DNA of 43,845 nt. It comes from Paracoccus sp. PAMC 22219 (GTDB lineage Bacteria > Pseudomonadota > Alphaproteobacteria > Rhodobacterales > Rhodobacteraceae). Below are positions 43,645 to 43,845 of the stretch, one piece after another; position 1 is the first letter of the stretch, and each line of letters begins with the position of its first letter. The stretch is taken from positions 1-43,845 of the forward strand of contig NZ_BBPH01000102.1 of the NCBI RefSeq assembly GCF_000787695.1, in the 5' to 3' direction. The translations under genes were made by a program, and so were the position numbers. The notes beneath the pieces were generated by a model. The model was not told where the DNA came from. It saw only the letters and a list, made by a program, of their open reading frames with translations, and made no database searches.

Positions 43645-43845
43645 ATGGCTAATCGCAGCCTTACCACGCCTGTCGGCGTGACGGAACCGGCATCGCGCCA
43701 CTTCACCCACACGCCGATCTCGCGCGCCTTCTCGGGGCTTCTGGCGGGGCTTGCGGCCCATGTCGAGTTTGAGCGCGACATCAGCGCGGCCGACGTCCGG
43801 GACCCGGGCTTCGCCGCGTCGCTTCGCGAGGCCGAGGCGGCCCGC
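43645..43845 (+). CDS. Unknown protein, 5' part only (runs off the window)
   Basis: From the ATG at 43645 (or 43642) an open high-GC frame of 67 codons reads MANRSLTTPVGVTEPASRHF, ISRAFSGLLAGLAAHVEFER and continues to the window end. GGAG lies 7 bases before the start. Not recognised. It is divergent from the RHH gene. Confidence 0.65.
   Translation, partial: MANRSLTTPVGVTEPASRHFTHTPISRAFSGLLAGLAAHVEFERDISAADVRDPGFAASLREAEAAR

Overview
The window looks like accessory DNA of a high-GC alphaproteobacterium, most likely a Rhodobacteraceae member such as Paracoccus, and possibly a megaplasmid or chromid. This is inferred from codon usage, long ATGA-coupled operons, many ABC-transport catabolic loci and several IS remnants. 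No rRNA, tRNA or CRISPR array was recognised.

Left block (263-13887, all minus strand): one 14-gene operon read from 13887 down to 263. It encodes two tandem Tat-type substrate-binding proteins, two SIS-domain sugar isomerase/deglycase-like proteins, two PfkB kinases, a PotABC-like importer, a BtpA-family protein, two PuuE-type NodB-fold deacetylase/ring-opening hydrolases, an Asp/Glu-racemase-fold protein lacking both usual catalytic cysteines, and an ATZ/TRZ-type amidohydrolase. Nearly every gene overlaps the next by 1-4 bases. Four protein types occur as pairs. I read it as a catabolic route for a sugar attached to a nitrogen heterocycle or amine (import, phosphorylation, SIS cleavage, ring opening, deamination). 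No described pathway with this composition came to mind.

13888-16670 holds two or three small hypothetical genes, then the tail ends of two degenerate IS transposases and a fragment of an SMI1/KNR4-type protein. Middle block (16646-23270, minus): a LacI regulator, a LacI-like operator, a polar amino-acid-type ABC importer, a 2-hydroxyacid dehydrogenase, a KDG-type kinase and a hydratase with a damaged C-terminus, together a sugar-acid or amino-sugar-acid locus.

23427-24035 is an in-register 105-bp imperfect tandem repeat. The same unit recurs at 1-250 and 36817-36950, always between genes. Right metabolic block: a dipeptide-type ABC importer with an M32 carboxypeptidase (24277-31290, minus), divergent from a GntR regulator followed by a creatininase-family hydrolase, a ketopantoate-reductase-like protein, an SDR, a third PuuE-like hydrolase and an isoaspartyl peptidase (31474-36765, plus). 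Matching inverted repeats lie in front of both transcription units.

37227-42182 is clearly AT-richer and looks acquired. It carries an ATPase whose broken C-terminus appears to be a HEPN (Swt1-like) domain, a small upstream remnant cut by an IS fragment, and a divergent GHKL ATPase fused to a PD-(D/E)xK nuclease-like C-terminus. This is the best candidate for an undescribed defence system. The right end has a decayed tctA, a 50-residue ribbon-helix-helix protein and the start of an unknown gene.

Several otherwise well-conserved genes (5.9, 16.7, 29.8, 34.35, 37.38 kb) are each broken by an apparent single-base shift. That means either assembly errors or a decaying replicon, and raw reads would decide it.
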